Source: Anoplopoma fimbria (taxonomy: Eukaryota; Chordata; Actinopteri; Perciformes; Anoplopomatidae). From it: a stretch of 64,000 bases of DNA. The DNA is taken from the NCBI RefSeq assembly GCF_027596085.1, contig NC_072470.1, positions 7,766,787 through 7,830,786 on the forward strand, written 5' to 3'. The notes beneath the pieces were generated by a model. It worked only from the letters and a program-made list of their open reading frames with translations. It did no database searches and had not been told where the DNA came from. Both the position numbers and the translations under genes were made by a program. Below, one piece after another: positions 1-13,240 of this stretch (position 1 is its first letter; each line of letters starts with the position of its first letter).

Positions 1-261
1 CCCTACGTCAAGTCACTTTCGTACAGTCACAAAATATTTAAAAACAGGATGGCAGTTGTGTTATACTATTGGTAGATCAGGAGTCATCAAACTGTTAGTT
101 AAATGGCAAAAAAATCTGGAAATTGACAGTTAAATCTACAACACTCAAACCTTCATAGAAAAAGTACAAAAGTGAAGAGGATCATCCTCTCTATCCCGTA
201 TTGACTCCTGATTTATTGAAGACTAGAATCTTATCAGTCCACAACTAACACATTATCCCAC

Positions 262-540
262 AGTCAGGAGCCGGGACTGCGGTGCCACGAAGGCAGCCGC
301 CGCTGCCAAGTTCCTCCTTAACCGAGGATCCAATCTCCTCCGGGGTCAGAGTTACAGTGGGCTTTCCGCGGCCGGTCCAATAGCAACATGCTCGGCTGAG
401 TGCGGACCACGCTGGGCCCGAGGTATAGTGGCAAGTCCACGGGACGCGAGGTGGGATGAGTAAACCGCAGGGATCTGAGTGGATTTACTCTCCTGCCAGC
501 ATCCTTTTTGGTCGGTAGTGGACCTATTGTGCCAGCTCAA
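262..540. other. GC-rich segment of unknown nature
   Basis: Base composition jumps to GC-rich with many CpGs inside AT-rich flanks. The minus strand has an open frame from 540 to 352 and other short open stretches, but none resembles a family I know. It could be an exon, a retrocopy or a repeat fragment. Confidence 0.3.
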
Positions 541-2686
541 TACCTTCTAAGCAACTCAGATACAAAGAGGGAGTCAGGGAGGGACGGCAAATAAAGGGAG
601 GCAGAAGACGGTGCTAAGAGATCTTGTGTAACAAGGACACTTTTATTCATAAATGTATTTATTGAAAAACGTTCTATTTCGTTCATTAAGCAAAGAAATT
701 AAGCTCGGATAGAAGAAAAAAAAGAACTGAAGGCCATCAGGCTGAAAAATGAACACTTAAGATACAGTTTTTGGTTTATGTTTACTGAATACAACTTGTC
801 TCTGCTCTTAATTTGAAAGGAATTTGAAAAGAATTTGATAACCCAATTAATCGTGAAGAAGCCTGCAATGTAGAGTATGTGGATTTCTTTTAAATAGATT
901 AATTCAAGATGAAATATTAAAGGCTATTCCTCAGAGGATATCATTGTACTCATGTCTAAAACTTAATTGATATGTTCAAGATTATTGTTCTGACCTGAAA
1001 TGAGTGTTTTTACAATAAAAATAAAGCATCCCATTAGCGCCAAGATATCGATTGTAGCTACAAACCTTTTAGAATTTTTGTTGGAATAAAAAAAAAAGGA
1101 GAGTCACAGGAAGGTTATAAAATGTTCTCTATGAAGAAATCAGTATGAAAAGTTGTTACCAAAACCCTAAATACCCACACAGAGTAAGAGAAGCTGTGCA
1201 GCAGCTCTGCAGCAGTAATGAACAATTCAGGTGTTTGTTTGTGCCCATGTGTGCTATGATTTATTGAGAAGCGTCTGACTTCCTCTACCTTTTGTCTTCA
1301 CCTTTATCTTCTCATTCAGAGTTACGTAATTCCTGTTCAATTCAGCGAGTTGGTTGTGAGGCTGAGACACAGTGTCCCTGCTCTGTGACATAAAATAGTA
1401 AAGTCAGACTGTACTTGTACTCAATGAGCCAGTTAAAGTTTGAATATAACGCGCTGCTCTGCCGGTAGATCTAAAAAATATGATCTCTTTTATTGTAATA
1501 ATTAACAAAGTGACCTGCGAGAAAATTTCCCTGATTTGTAAGTTTAAATAAGGGACTGTACAAAAATGATTAGGGGTTCAGAAAATAGGAATAGTTTTGT
1601 ACGCACTACTCTTTGTTTGACATAATTTATCAAGTGCAAGTATTGTGAAAATGACTATCTCATTAACATATCCTTAGTGTCCCGTTTAAACCATGCATCT
1701 CCACAATGTCAACTTTTCATTAGCTTAATGAAAAGCTTATCCGCTTCATGACGATGGCTTTTTTTATTAGGACCACTGTCGCAAAAAAAAAAAGGTTAAG
1801 GAGCCAAAAAGGGGTAATATATATATTTAAACCGAAATTTCTTGGATTAAAGTTATGAATTAATTTTTTTTATTTCTGAATATTACTTCCCTCCTCTGGC
1901 TCCTTAATTTTTTTTACCCACGATGGCCCCTGTAAGCCAACTTATAATTTGATTATCCAAAAGGTTTTTAAATGCTCTGCATGTACTGAAAGGATCAAAA
2001 CTAAAAGTTCTCATTATGCAGCACAACGTTACATTATTATTAATTATATATATTTATATATCTGAGATATTACTTTGGAGGGTGGTGCATTTTTTTTCCC
2101 TTTTAAAGTCAAACAAAGGGTCCATTAAAATATTTAAATCAAGCCAAATAGAGCTTTGATTTTTTCTAACAAAAAGTTGTCCTCCCAACCAAAAATTCCC
2201 TAATGCTACTTTAAAGTAAACTCTTTTCCAATTATGCACATTTTCCTGGATAATCCATTTCATATACCGGGGACCTTGTGGATGCAAAAAAAACAAACTA
2301 AAGTCCTTTCTAAGCAGTATTGGCCAGTACTGTATAGCATGAAGCCCAGTGGAGGAATTTATCATTACTGTGCGAAGACTGATGGTATGTGTGCTTTTAA
2401 AATTAATGACGGAAGCTGACTTTTAGTCCATCTAAAATTTTCATTAAATTTCATTATTCAGCTGTCTCTGTGGCCCTGAATTAATAAACTCCAGGTATCA
2501 CACCATGAATTCATATTACATTTGAGACGGATAGAGACAGGTATTCGGCCCCTTTTTTTTTTCCTTTACAATATCCTAAAAACATACAATTAAAAGTATA
2601 TTCGAAGCCGCTTCTTCAATGCAGAACTATGGTTATTGCCGTGATGACGAGTAAAAGCTGCTGCCTTGTAAGAGTGCTTCTAACAA

Positions 2687-2705
2687 ACACACACACACAC
2701 ACACA
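2687..2705 (+). repeat. (AC)n microsatellite
   Basis: About 9 AC units. Confidence 0.9.
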
Positions 2706-3927
2706 GGTGCTATTTTTACAGATGCTCAAATCAATGGTTCTAACATATATCACTCAATTGGTTGGGAAAACATCTCTTTTCGCTGACACTGACAAATGAA
2801 GAGAGCATGATAAAGATTTTCCTTCACGGGCTGAAAACCTGTAATTTTTTGGCGGCTACCTGCAAGCACTTATTTTCTTTTTTAACCTGATTTTATTGTC
2901 TATTTTTTTACCGAGTACCCAGCTGAGTTAGATGGAGGCAAGTAAGAAATAAAGGTTATCGTTGAAGCTCCTTTAACTAACACAGCTTAGGCAGGAGTCA
3001 GATGAATTAATAGAGATTTAACTTGTGCCAAATTGTTTCTGGCAGACATCTGGGGCCGTTTTGGGAAGAAAAACCTGTTTTGTTTTTTTACATAAGACAT
3101 CCGTATCATTACAAGGTTTTTTTCCCGACGTTTCCTTTCATTTCCTGGCACATTGTACAGAAAAAGCTGCCAGAATTCTAAAAAGCATCACACAAACAAA
3201 GTGGCGTTACAGTCCGTACGTCTCGTCTGCACAATCACGATTCCCCACACGCAAAAAAAACCCACATATTCTGAATAGCACATTCCTGCTGCATGTAGGG
3301 TTCATGTTTGTTTACCCTAAGTGTGATGGCAACAGAGGTTAAAGCTACCTTTAGGCTTAATAAAGAGCCAGAGCTGGAAGGTGGCGTGAACACCTGTTAA
3401 TAGCGTGGCCCTGTGGGTTTTTTCCTTCAACAAACTCTTCAAAATGAGATTTGAAAGCAGCAGCGCATCTTTCTCCGTCTGAACCTTCCACCTTAAACCT
3501 ATAGCAGAGATGGATGTAAAGCGTAACAATGCAGAAGATAAGAAAGAATGCTGTGAACGATATGCTTCTGAGAGAGAAGGTTCTGTTTCTGTCAGGAGGA
3601 GGAGGAGGGATGGAAAACCAGTTTCAGGTTGGGTTTGGGCCATCATTGGTCAGGCCTGGTGAGAGGTAAACTCAGGAAACTGTTTTTAACACGGACTCCA
3701 GGTGGGAAAAAGTCATTAACTTTGTTCAAAGATAGTCTTTTCTCTTTTTCTCTCTGGAAGTAAAGTGCTTCTGTACTCCTGTTAGCTTAGAATGGATTCC
3801 TGCCAGAACTTTCTGTCTTGTGTCTCCTTGAATTCTTCTATGTCTTTTGTTTTAGTAAAATAAATAACATTTTACTGATATACTGTGTTTATAAAGAAAT
3901 AAACCACGTACTGGTACCTGGCTTTTG

Positions 3928-4314
3928 TCACCCATTGGTTTTTGAACTGATGTTAGGAAGCCTCAAGTTCGGCATTTTTGCCGTTTCCATCTTGGCATAC
4001 AGTCGCCATGTTTTTTGCAATCGATGAGGTGAAGTTACCATATTTGGAATGCAGAGGAGTGACGAAGAGACCTCGTATACGGCTCTGGTAGCAGCAGCGA
4101 CTTGTCAATCACAGTAAGCCCGCCCTAAAGCATACCTTGCTTTATGGTCTGTTTAACTCTAAACGGACCATCATTTAATAAGTGAACATCATGCTGAATT
4201 GAAGATGACTTTGAACTCGAGATTCAGACCATAAACTCATGTTTACAAAAATGAATGAGGTAATAAATCTAGTGAGAAGTAGGATCATTTTCTCATAGAC
4301 TTCTATACAACCAG
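3928..4314 (+). repeat. Dispersed repeat, copy 1
   Basis: It shares long stretches with the reverse complement of 30310-30650, e.g. GAAGTTACCATATTTGGAAT, GTGACGAAGAGAC, TATACGGCTCTGGTA and ACCATAAACTCATGTTTACA. A diverged piece recurs at 54543-54700. The family is not identified. Confidence 0.8.
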
Positions 4315-7300
4315 ATGAGCGGCAATAAGAGAGAATGCAAGTTTTAAGCCACTTCTGCATCGGCTTCACTAATAGCAAAACACACCCAAATCTCAGGGCT
4401 AAACTATTGATGGTCAAATTGAATTGTGGGTAATGCAGGCATCAGGTTTTTACAAGGAAGAAGACAGTGTGGAATAAAAAAGACGAAATCTCTGGCTGTT
4501 CAGCATCGATATTCTTTTCAAAATGTCCATCTCCTCAAAATTAGCGGACTGCTCTTTTAATTTCAACTTTGGCTAACTTTAGGCACAGTCCATGTTTGAA
4601 TCCTCTGAAATCACATGCAGATAAATATTGTAGCAGATGAAATAGAAAAAGAGCTGCCATGAAGATAATGAGTCAATCGTTCAGTGTGTTCTTTCTCAAT
4701 AAAGAACAGCCTGAAAACCGAACACTCTTGATTGTATGCGCCACAATAAGTGTTAAATAGGCTACTTCCTCCAATTTGGGAATTAAATAAATAAATATCA
4801 AAATCCCCTTGATGAGGCCCGTGTATGTTACAGAGAACAGAACAACCATGAAGACGGCGGAGACAAATGTGACTAATTGTCACATAACCTCAAATTGGGG
4901 GCATGAAAGTGTCTAAATAATGGCAGCTAATTTGCCTTGTATTGTGTTTTCTTGATGGGCCTAAATTGAATGAGTCAGGGTCCATTCTGGCGTAATGTGA
5001 AAGCTGGGGGCCACCGGTTCACACCGGAGACACCCAAGGTCGAGCCACTCCAAATGAAAGGGTGACAGGGGGAGTGAAGAGATTTAAAGTAAGGCAGCTG
5101 AGTCAATGGACGGCCGGGGTGCAGATTTGGCATCGTATTCATGTAACCTTGAATTACTGTTTTTTTCCTGCATTGAGAGCTTTTCTACGATCCCGTCTCA
5201 AAAATGTATCCTTTTTTTATTTTGTCACCCACTTTAATGGCACAATCAGTCAGAAGAAAAAAAAATTGCAGTCACAAATTATTCATTGTAATCCTCCATT
5301 TGAGGACCCTAATGCCTCTAATTGGGCTTTTATGACTTACAAACTGTATCTTCCTCTCTGTCTCTCTCTTTTTTTTCTTTTTTTCCCCTCTGGCGTTTGT
5401 TTTTCTTCCTTCCCGCCATGCTGCGGAGTGACATTGAGCCTCTCCCTGTCGGGGTGCTCTCTTGTCTCACTCCAGTGCACATTTTTCGCTGTCCCCTCTC
5501 CTCCTCCCCTAGACAATGAGCTTTTGACTGAATACATTATCCGAGCTGTTGTTCTGTTTGTTGTTGTTTTAGCATCCAAGAAAAGAGATGAATTATTAAT
5601 GATGACAGACGAAAAAAAAATAAAAAGAAAGGGGAGAATAAAACAACTAGTATTTTTAGGACTGCTGCTGAGTGCTGCGGCTCCATCAAGAGGCTCGCGT
5701 ATGAGACTGTAAAAGGTAGCACTTAGTAATACCGCTCATGACTTACAGAGCCATTTGTTGTATGGATCAGGTACAAATAAAATACATACTGGTTCCCGCT
5801 GTTGCTAAATCAATTATTATTTTTGTCAACACCTGTACCTGCAAAGAAGTTTGGGGAAAATGGTCAACACTTCATCTAAGTGCCTTATTCTCACAGTGTA
5901 ATTACAGCCTGCACACCTTGTTCTCTACTCCATTATTCCCACTATGTTAGTCCATGCATTGTTTTTTTTACCAACAAATGCAATTTAATTTGTTAATAGT
6001 GACTATAATACTACAATGTGTATTTTAAGCTCTATATTGTTTATTGTAGCTATATTGTGACCTGGCCAGGGTTCTCTAGTACTTTTTAGACAGATGTTTT
6101 TTATCGGGGAAACTTAACCATTTTTATTGAACTTGATTCATTACTATAAGGAAGAGCTACTACACTCAATCCATAGTGCATGAGACGGTAGGCCAACTCG
6201 CCCATGCAATACAATTTTGAGTCCCTTTTAAGTACAATTCTGACCGACTCTCCCCCATCATTCCAAGATTTGTACTCCCTCTTCTTTGAGCTTCCCATCC
6301 CAAAACGTCACTGCTTTATCCCAGCATTGATGATTGGCCCTGTCCAACCATTTTTTTTTACAACCCATTCCACTATATCTACATTTGAATACCAGTAGGA
6401 ACCGGTACCAACTGTACCAAATGAATTATAACATAAATTAATTACAACTGTTATGATTATTTAATTTGAGACACTCTAAACAAAGTGAAAGCCTAATCTG
6501 CAACAACTTTAAACAATCATTGTGTTGAGTTTATGTCTCAATACCCCCATCAAAGTGGATGTATTTCTCAGACCCATCCTAATATCACTGATCTGAAGCA
6601 GGGATTATTGTGCCCCCTCTTGGTTACAAACCATCACTGCAGTGTCATCCGAAGCTTCACTACAAGCAAGTTCATGATCATTAGAGTGATTAGAGTTGAT
6701 TGGCAGCGAAGGCAAAGACATACATGAGGGTGGCGGATCAGAAGGACAGAAAAATACATTGTTTCGCATTAAAGTGCTCATCTTCTTTCATTGTATAGAA
6801 TCAGAGGGCAGGGGGGCGTCTGTTTTGATCAAAGCGACCACCGGTGACAAATTAACCGCTGTGCTTGTGTCAGTTTGCCACCGTGTTGAATCAGGAGATG
6901 TCGACCATTCATCACGGTGAAGAGCTGCCTTTTTTTGTCCCCCCCTCAGGATCCAGCGATAAGGGATGAATGAAGAAAAATGATACAGAGACGGGGGGGC
7001 TTGTCCACTATCTATCAACAGAGCAAATCTGGTGCCGTCCCACTCCACGTTCAGCCATCAAACCTCTGCTTCTGCTCCCCACTTGCCTGTTTCACGTAGC
7101 GCCGCTGAGCATCATGAATCAAACCGGCTTGACTTTGCGCGTCGTGTCAAAAAATGTTTTGCCGTGTCCTTTAAAAAAACCCAGCTGATTTAAAAAGGCT
7201 TCACTTGCAGTAGAAAGCCCTGAAACGTGATTGATTTAAACAACACGTAGCTCCGTTTCGACATCTATTTATTTATTTTTTTTCCTGTTTGTATTTATAG

Positions 7301-7346
7301 CGCCTCTTTAAGCCCTTCTTCCCTCAACCAGGGGAGTTAAAGGAAG

Positions 7347-7367
7347 AAAAAAAAAAAAAAAAAAAAA
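7347..7367 (+). repeat. Poly(A) tract (21)
   Basis: Uninterrupted run of 21 A. Confidence 0.95.
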
Positions 7368-7479
7368 GGCCTGCGTGTTTGGAGTTTACGGGATCAAAGA
7401 AGAGGTAAATATCATTTCCATAACATTTGAACCAGTTAACCACCAGCACAATGCAGATAAACACCACTGTAAGCGCCTG

Positions 7480-7740
7480 ACAGCGCCAATGAGGCCGAAA
7501 CTTGGTGATTGGCCACCGCTCCGCCCAAAAGGAGGAAGGGAAGCGAGCGCAAACATGGAGGGGGTGAGGGAGGGGGAGAGGGGGAGGTCAACTGTGCTCT
7601 CTCTCCCTGCATCACTTTCCAAGCAGGCACCCCCTCGAGCGGTGGTGGTGTTTTTAGGCAACCGTTGCCTCACTTTGTAAGGGGAGGGGGGAGAGGAGGG
7701 AGGTCCCGATGGATGCCGTCCCCAAGGTGAATGGGAAAGA
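7480..7740. promoter_or_regulatory. CpG-containing block with CCAAT and GC-box motifs
   Basis: It contains GCCAATGAGG, GGTGATTGGCC (inverted CCAAT), CCGCTCCGCCC and purine-rich G runs, in an otherwise AT-rich region. An ATG near 7709 (ATGGATGCCGTCCCCAAG) is followed by a weak gtgaat donor. It could be a promoter, an enhancer or neither; no gene can be tied to it. Confidence 0.25.
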
Positions 7741-8178
7741 AATAGCTGCACCACACTGCTCCGAGGGAGAGCCGCACTCGCTTTGGGTGATTCATCTATT
7801 GATTATTTTCTACCCAAGCATGGAGGTGCCGTGTAAACACACATATATTAGCGGTCTGCACCCCCCCGACACGCATGCAGACACGGTGGATCCAGTGAAA
7901 AAGCGTGCCCCGCGGCCTACTTTCGCTGTTTTTTTGGGGGTTTTTTTATAATCGCATTCCGACAACTTCCAGCAGCTCGTGGGCATCTTCACAACCAGAT
8001 GCATCTGATGAGACGGCTAACTAAGAGATGAATGAGGAGATGAAGGAATAAATAAATGATGAATGTGCATTAGTGCCGTTTGTGTGGGCCGGCTATTGTG
8101 TTATTGATCCGAGCTGGTGTGTTTTTGTTTTTTTTGTGTTAACTGCAGAATGCGGGCCAATCGTATTATTGTACAACA

Positions 8179-8203
8179 TGTGTAGGATTTGAAATCCTAC
8201 ACA
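8179..8203. repeat. Perfect 25-bp palindrome (12-bp arms)
   Basis: TGTGTAGGATTT, one G, then AAATCCTACACA. No gene context. Confidence 0.8.
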
Positions 8204-9387
8204 AAAAGCTATTCTTCAAGAAACTTCATCTTTGTCTAAGATGGGCCTTTGCAAAACTTCACCCTCTGAACTTCATAAAGAGATTGAGACTGGTTTGTAT
8301 TGTTAAGGCAGAATTAGTAACTCACACCTGCTGACCAGTGGCACCAAATGACAAAAAAAACTTTAAAAAATGGATCCTAACTTGTGTTTTTTTGTTTGTG
8401 AAATGTCCTTGTGACTGTTTTAACATTTTCCTGCTTGCCAAAATGGAGCTCTGTCAATTTATGGGTAAATTTATTTACCCAGAATTCATTAGAAATTAGT
8501 CTTACATAAGATCGTCAAGACCAAGACGGCTTCGTGCAACAGATGAATGCAGACCAAAGCCGTGGCTTCTGGTTTCTTAACTCTTCTGTTGAAATCCTTT
8601 TGCAGCAGCAGTGATCTAATGACCTTGATTGTTTGCAGCGAGTTAAACAAAATAATGTTGCTCAAAAAAACTAATACATTTCAAACGCTTGCATCATATT
8701 CTTTTACACATATGGTACCTCATTTACCTAATATAGAAAGACCTTGTTGCCCCCCAAAATATTACAATTGGTTAATGATCCTTTGTGAAGATTATCAACC
8801 CATCAACAATTTTTTTAATGTAATTTGTATGGAAATATCACTAAGCAGAATGCATGGGAAATCGTAATTTCTTTTCTCCATTATTTTAGTTTAAAAAAAT
8901 GTTTTACAAGTATTCTAAGAAATGGATAAAGGAATTGCGTACAGGGGTGTGAAAAATATATATTTTTTAAAAGGACACTGTTTTATTGTTATAATTTATT
9001 ATTAATCTTATTTAAGTTATTTCAAATTATTTGTAAACTCTTTATATTATTGTATATTTCATTTTATTTCCAGGTTATAGTTTGGTGGGCAGTGGTATTG
9101 GCATTGTAAGATGATTATAAAAATGTTGGGGAAGAGGACATGCAATATTCTTTATGTTCAAAAATACATATATCTACACACATGACATGAGCTTTAAAGA
9201 AAAATGAAGTTGCGGCAATGTGTTCAACGTTTGTTCCGGCATTTTAACACCGACTGATCTCGGCCTCCTCATCTGCTCCTCTGAACCCGGATGTGCTCAG
9301 GCGACTGAAGTGTCCTCCAGGAATTTCTCTCTCCTGAGACAGTAAGCATAAAAAAACTCTTTGTGCGGATGTCTAGTTTTTCCCTTC

Positions 9388-9415
<28 letters not shown>
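9388..9415 (+). repeat. Poly(A) tract (28)
   Basis: Uninterrupted run of 28 A. Confidence 0.95.
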
Positions 9416-9418
<3 letters not shown>

Positions 9419-9865
9419 ATCATCCGCACAGATAGCGTCGCCTGGATCGTAAACGCACATGACAAGAGTAGCATTTCATGTTGCGCCGCATTAAGGGATC
9501 TGGCTTTCTTTTTTGTCTGCATCATGGAGAAACATCGCCGCTCGGGGTTGAAACTCAACCTTTCACTGCTAAAATAGGATAATGCCAGAGTTGTCACTTA
9601 CAGTGGATATCATTGCTTTGGGCAGGAAAAGAGCTCCTCTCCAGCATGTTTTCTTTTTCCACAGACTTAAAAAAAAAAAAGGTTGGACATGGCTCTCTCC
9701 CTTAGGGGCGGTAATGGCATTCTCCATGACAACGGCAGTGTGACACGGCTGTGCCCTTGAGGGCCGGGCGCCCCCTCTGGGGGAGGGGGGGTGGGAGCGC
9801 CGTGGATACACGACAGGGTCAACGGTCACCTCCCATCATCCACCAGCAAAACCCATCCTCCTCTT

Positions 9866-9945
9866 CCTCCCTCTCTCTCTCTCCCCCCCCCTCTCTCTCC
9901 TCAGGTGGAGAAGGAATGTTAGAGAGAGAGAGAGAGAGAGAGAGA
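9866..9945. repeat. (CT)n then (AG)n inverted simple repeat
   Basis: A CT-rich run with an internal C run, then about 20 bp of spacer and 12 AG units. The two halves are complementary and could fold. Confidence 0.85.
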
Positions 9946-11952
9946 AAGTCTTGAAGCGAGCCCACTCAGTCCAGGCCCTGGCAAACGTGGAGCTTTAGCC
10001 ACAGGCGGTTCTGGCTAGGTCTCTACCTCGCACACAGCTTCCCTGCCTGTTCTCCCCTCCCAAGGCCAGGGCCGGATCGATACGTGGAGCAGCGCAGATT
10101 CTTTTTGGCACCCAAGCATAGCTGTGCAGCGTTGCCCCGAGGTAGCGGGTCCGTTAAAAGACACAGCAGTGTGCGCATGTGAGCAGAGTGGACTGAGTTT
10201 ATTCAGGAAGGTGTTGAGAGACGCCTGGGCGTTAAACCGATGCTTCCGACATCAGTTGTTGATGTTGGGTATGCAGGAAATACTCAGGGCCCCATTAAAG
10301 ATTTTTTTATTCTGGGAAAAATTGAAATGGACGTGACAGACAGACATTCAATAGACTTAAATATTAGAATAACGTTTCATATAAGCTCAGTTATTAGAAA
10401 ACAATATTTCTTTTAAAATAATACATAATGTGTCACATAATGTGATGCATCCACCAGAACTCATATGATGAACCTCACAGATGAATATTGTCCATATATA
10501 TTTTTTCTTTAGAAACAATACTCTTCTGCCACCTGGTGGCAAAAAAAGAAAAAGTTTTACTGCATTCTTCATGTCTCAAAGCATTAAACTAAACACCCCC
10601 GAGGGAGAAAACTAACTGCGGCACAAACACAGAATAAACCTGTACCAATAAGAGTTAATTTATTTTGTTTCACACAAACAAAAACTGTGTGTCCGCCCTT
10701 GGCACGTCTTCAGTGAAAATTCAAATAGGAAGGTAAAGAAAAAAAAACAGGATGTTGTCCCTTCAACAACTCGTGTCCTGTATGTTTGGCTTCCATGAAA
10801 ACGGAAAATGTTCAACATAAAACTGGACAACAAGGTGTCTTTCACAAAAATAGATAAATAATAAAAACAAATCATAGAAACCAAGTCAAGTTGCTCGTCG
10901 TCATAAAAACTGATGCAGTCTCCATTTTTTCCAAATTATCCAGCTGACCTTTTTTTAAGTTATTTGGAGCTCACGTGGTGTCCTCGCTGTTGTTCCTCAA
11001 CCTAAACAAGGACTTCTGTTCAAAGAGTTGTGAGGAAGCCGGTCAGGCACCTGCAGCAGAGAGAGATACAACAAACAGAGACATAGTCACATTGCTGCTT
11101 TTCCTCTATAGGCAGGAATTACAAAGACACAGTCACAGACATCAAATGTCCAGAAATAAACTTGTCATTATGCATTCAGTGTCTCCGTGTGTGTCACTCT
11201 GTTTCCATGCCAAAAAAGTCTCAACAGTACATGGATATTCCTTCTTTGTCTATGTTTCTTCCGTGTAACATTCAGTAATGTTGTAGGTACTGTGAAGTTT
11301 CAGAATAATAATGTCATGAGCGAAACTTTGGAAGGAAATTTTGTGTTCATGTGGATCAACTATTTTCAGATGATCTCTTTCTCCTGGGAGGCGTTGTTTC
11401 AGTGTTGGTGGACTCCTGTTTATTTGTATCACATCTAAATACAGAACTAAACTCTAAAGTAGGCCTGCACAGTCCGGGATAAAACTGACTATTTTCTTTT
11501 TCTGAGATATGTATTATGAAATAATATATTTAAAAAAAAAATACATTTTCACCAGATGATGACAAAGTACCTGTTTTTGGTTTAGAAAATGTTGTACATT
11601 TTAAAGATAAATGCATGAATCGGGTGCACTTTGAGTACAAAAAAGACGATAGAGCTATAAAGAACTGAGCAATTTCATCATAAACACATTGGTTACGACG
11701 CGGCAAAAGGGTCACACTGACAAAGCGTGGTAAACAGGAAGGGGCTTTTGAATATTGAACCATGTAAACATGTTTTAATAGAAACCCAAAATACCACCTG
11801 AGACTAAAAATGAGCAAAATATGTCCCCTTTAATTTACTTGACAATGCTTGTCCTGCGTTGTGACTATTGCACAATGAAGACGCTTTATAGATATATCGT
11901 CAGCCCTACTCTTGAGCTATGCAACTAAAAACAAGGGGTCAGCGGTACTCAC

Positions 11953-13240
11953 CGTATTGGTATGTGGACCTGGGTGGTGAGGGAAGTGTACTGTGCGAAC
12001 CCTCGGGTGCCTGGGGGCCTAAACCTTTCCCACCGCTGTGGAGACGGGACCTCTGCACGCCCAATGCCACTGCCTGTGCAAATCCGGACCGGGCCGCACT
12101 CGTCTTATCCTGAGGTTTCGGTGCCACTGTGGGCTCAGCAGGCGTGGCCAGAAGTGGGCTGATGGTCCTTGCTGAATGCATGAGTTTGCCCATTGGAGGT
12201 AGGACTTGTTGGCAGAGAAGATGGCGGAGAGGAAGTTGTCCTATCTTCTCCCTCCTCTTCCTCCTCTATGTGTTCATCAAATAAGATAGGTGGAGGAGGG
12301 GGAGGGAAGCAGTCCCCTTCTTCTTCCTCTTCCTGTACCACTTCCTCCTCTTCTTCTTCCTTCTCCTCAGTGTATGAACCACAACGGTCCATGTCTGTAC
12401 TTCCAGACATCTCGGTGGGGCTTTGGCATTCAGTCTCATCCTCCTGACCCTCACTGGTAACTTCTCCATCACTGCAGTCTGCTGGTGTCACCTCAGATGT
12501 GACTTCAGGTTCATCCTCTTCGGTCGGATTTTCAACGGTGTCCCCGACCTCAGACACAGGTGAGCCTGGACCCTCCTGGATCTCTAAATCATCCGGAGGC
12601 GGAGTAGAATCAGGAATCTCCTGAAAGGATGGTTCTGGACTCTGCAAAGGTGTTCCAGTCTCTGATCCGTCAGGAGAACGTGGATCCCCCTCAGCCTCAG
12701 TTGGATTTCTCTCAGCCTCAGGAGAAGCCTCACTCTCAGGGTCTTCTTCTACTGTTATCTGGTCCGGAGTGAGTTCTGTATCGGGGGTCTTCTGCATCTT
12801 CGAGGGAACCACCTTGAACGTGGTCATTCCCCTCCTCTGTGGGGGATCCTCCCACTCGTGCTCGGTGGGGAGTTTGGACGTAAAGACGGGTTCAGGTTGT
12901 GCACATGAGAGCCCGTTATCTGAACACCTCTGGGTCATAAAGGAGGAGCCGTTGTAGAACTTTGGGAAGCTGGCAGAATTCCTCAAATGCTTGACCAGGG
13001 TTCCCTTGGAAACAGAGGATGTCAGGATTTTGGCGAGAGCACAGCGGGCGTCGGAAAGGTCCTTCCCTCGAAACGAAGGCAGGTTCATTTCGTGGAGATG
13101 AGCGAATGACAGACGCGAGGAGGATGAGGAGGGACGCGGAAGTGATGGATAGGGTGATGATGAAGATGAGGCTGGTGATACAGAGTCTGACTCGTCACTT
13201 TCTGTCAGCTCCTCAACGGCGTTTAATGAGTCTAGAGTCC
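11953..13240 (-). CDS. cobll1: cobll1 large coding exon, acidic/proline-rich, with apparent +1 frameshift
   Basis: The acceptor (gtttctccag) is at 13241 and the donor (gtgagt) at 11947-11952. It begins GTLDSLNAVEELTESDESD, includes GMTTFKVVPSK and a long glutamate-rich run followed by PPPPPPILFDE. The first frame ends at a TGA at 12135-12137. Family-like sequence (VAPKPQDK, FAQAVALGVQRSRL, LGPQAP, PSPPRSTYQYG) continues from about 12175 down to 11953 in another frame and runs cleanly into the donor. One extra base around 12140-12175 would explain this. It could be an assembly error, a real disabling mutation, or less likely a very short intron. Confidence 0.85.

Larger units (their letters stand above)
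1..11952. other. Intergenic/3' flank of cobll1, no gene recognised
   Basis: Apart from the segments listed separately (GC-rich 262-540, a dispersed repeat at 3.9-4.3 kb, the 7.5-kb CCAAT block, a palindrome at 8.2 kb and simple repeats), this is AT-rich sequence without supported coding exons. The missing 3' end of cobll1 should lie here. Open frames present are low-complexity or lack homology. Confidence 0.6.

Noticed and set aside
5062..5712. 216-codon open frame on the plus strand
   Set aside because: Composition is low-complexity (F/S/K rich from poly-T and poly-A tracts), with no recognisable domain and no splice context; likely chance.
7709..7951. Plus-strand open frame starting MDAVPKVNG
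   Set aside because: No homology; the weak donor after CCCAAG and lack of any downstream exon do not support a gene.
10035..10085. WH2-like minus-strand peptide containing YRSG and AGKL
   Set aside because: It resembles IRSGE...AAKLKR only in a few letters, lacks the leucine-rich helix and has no splice sites.
10111..10140. Small RNA gene
   Set aside because: The GC-rich stretch near 10.0-10.2 kb does not form a convincing hairpin and matches no RNA family I recognise.
10990..11051. Last exon of cobll1 on the minus strand
   Set aside because: A good acceptor (tctctgctgcag) exists at 11052, but in the expected phase it stops after two codons and shows no COBLL1 similarity; not enough to call.
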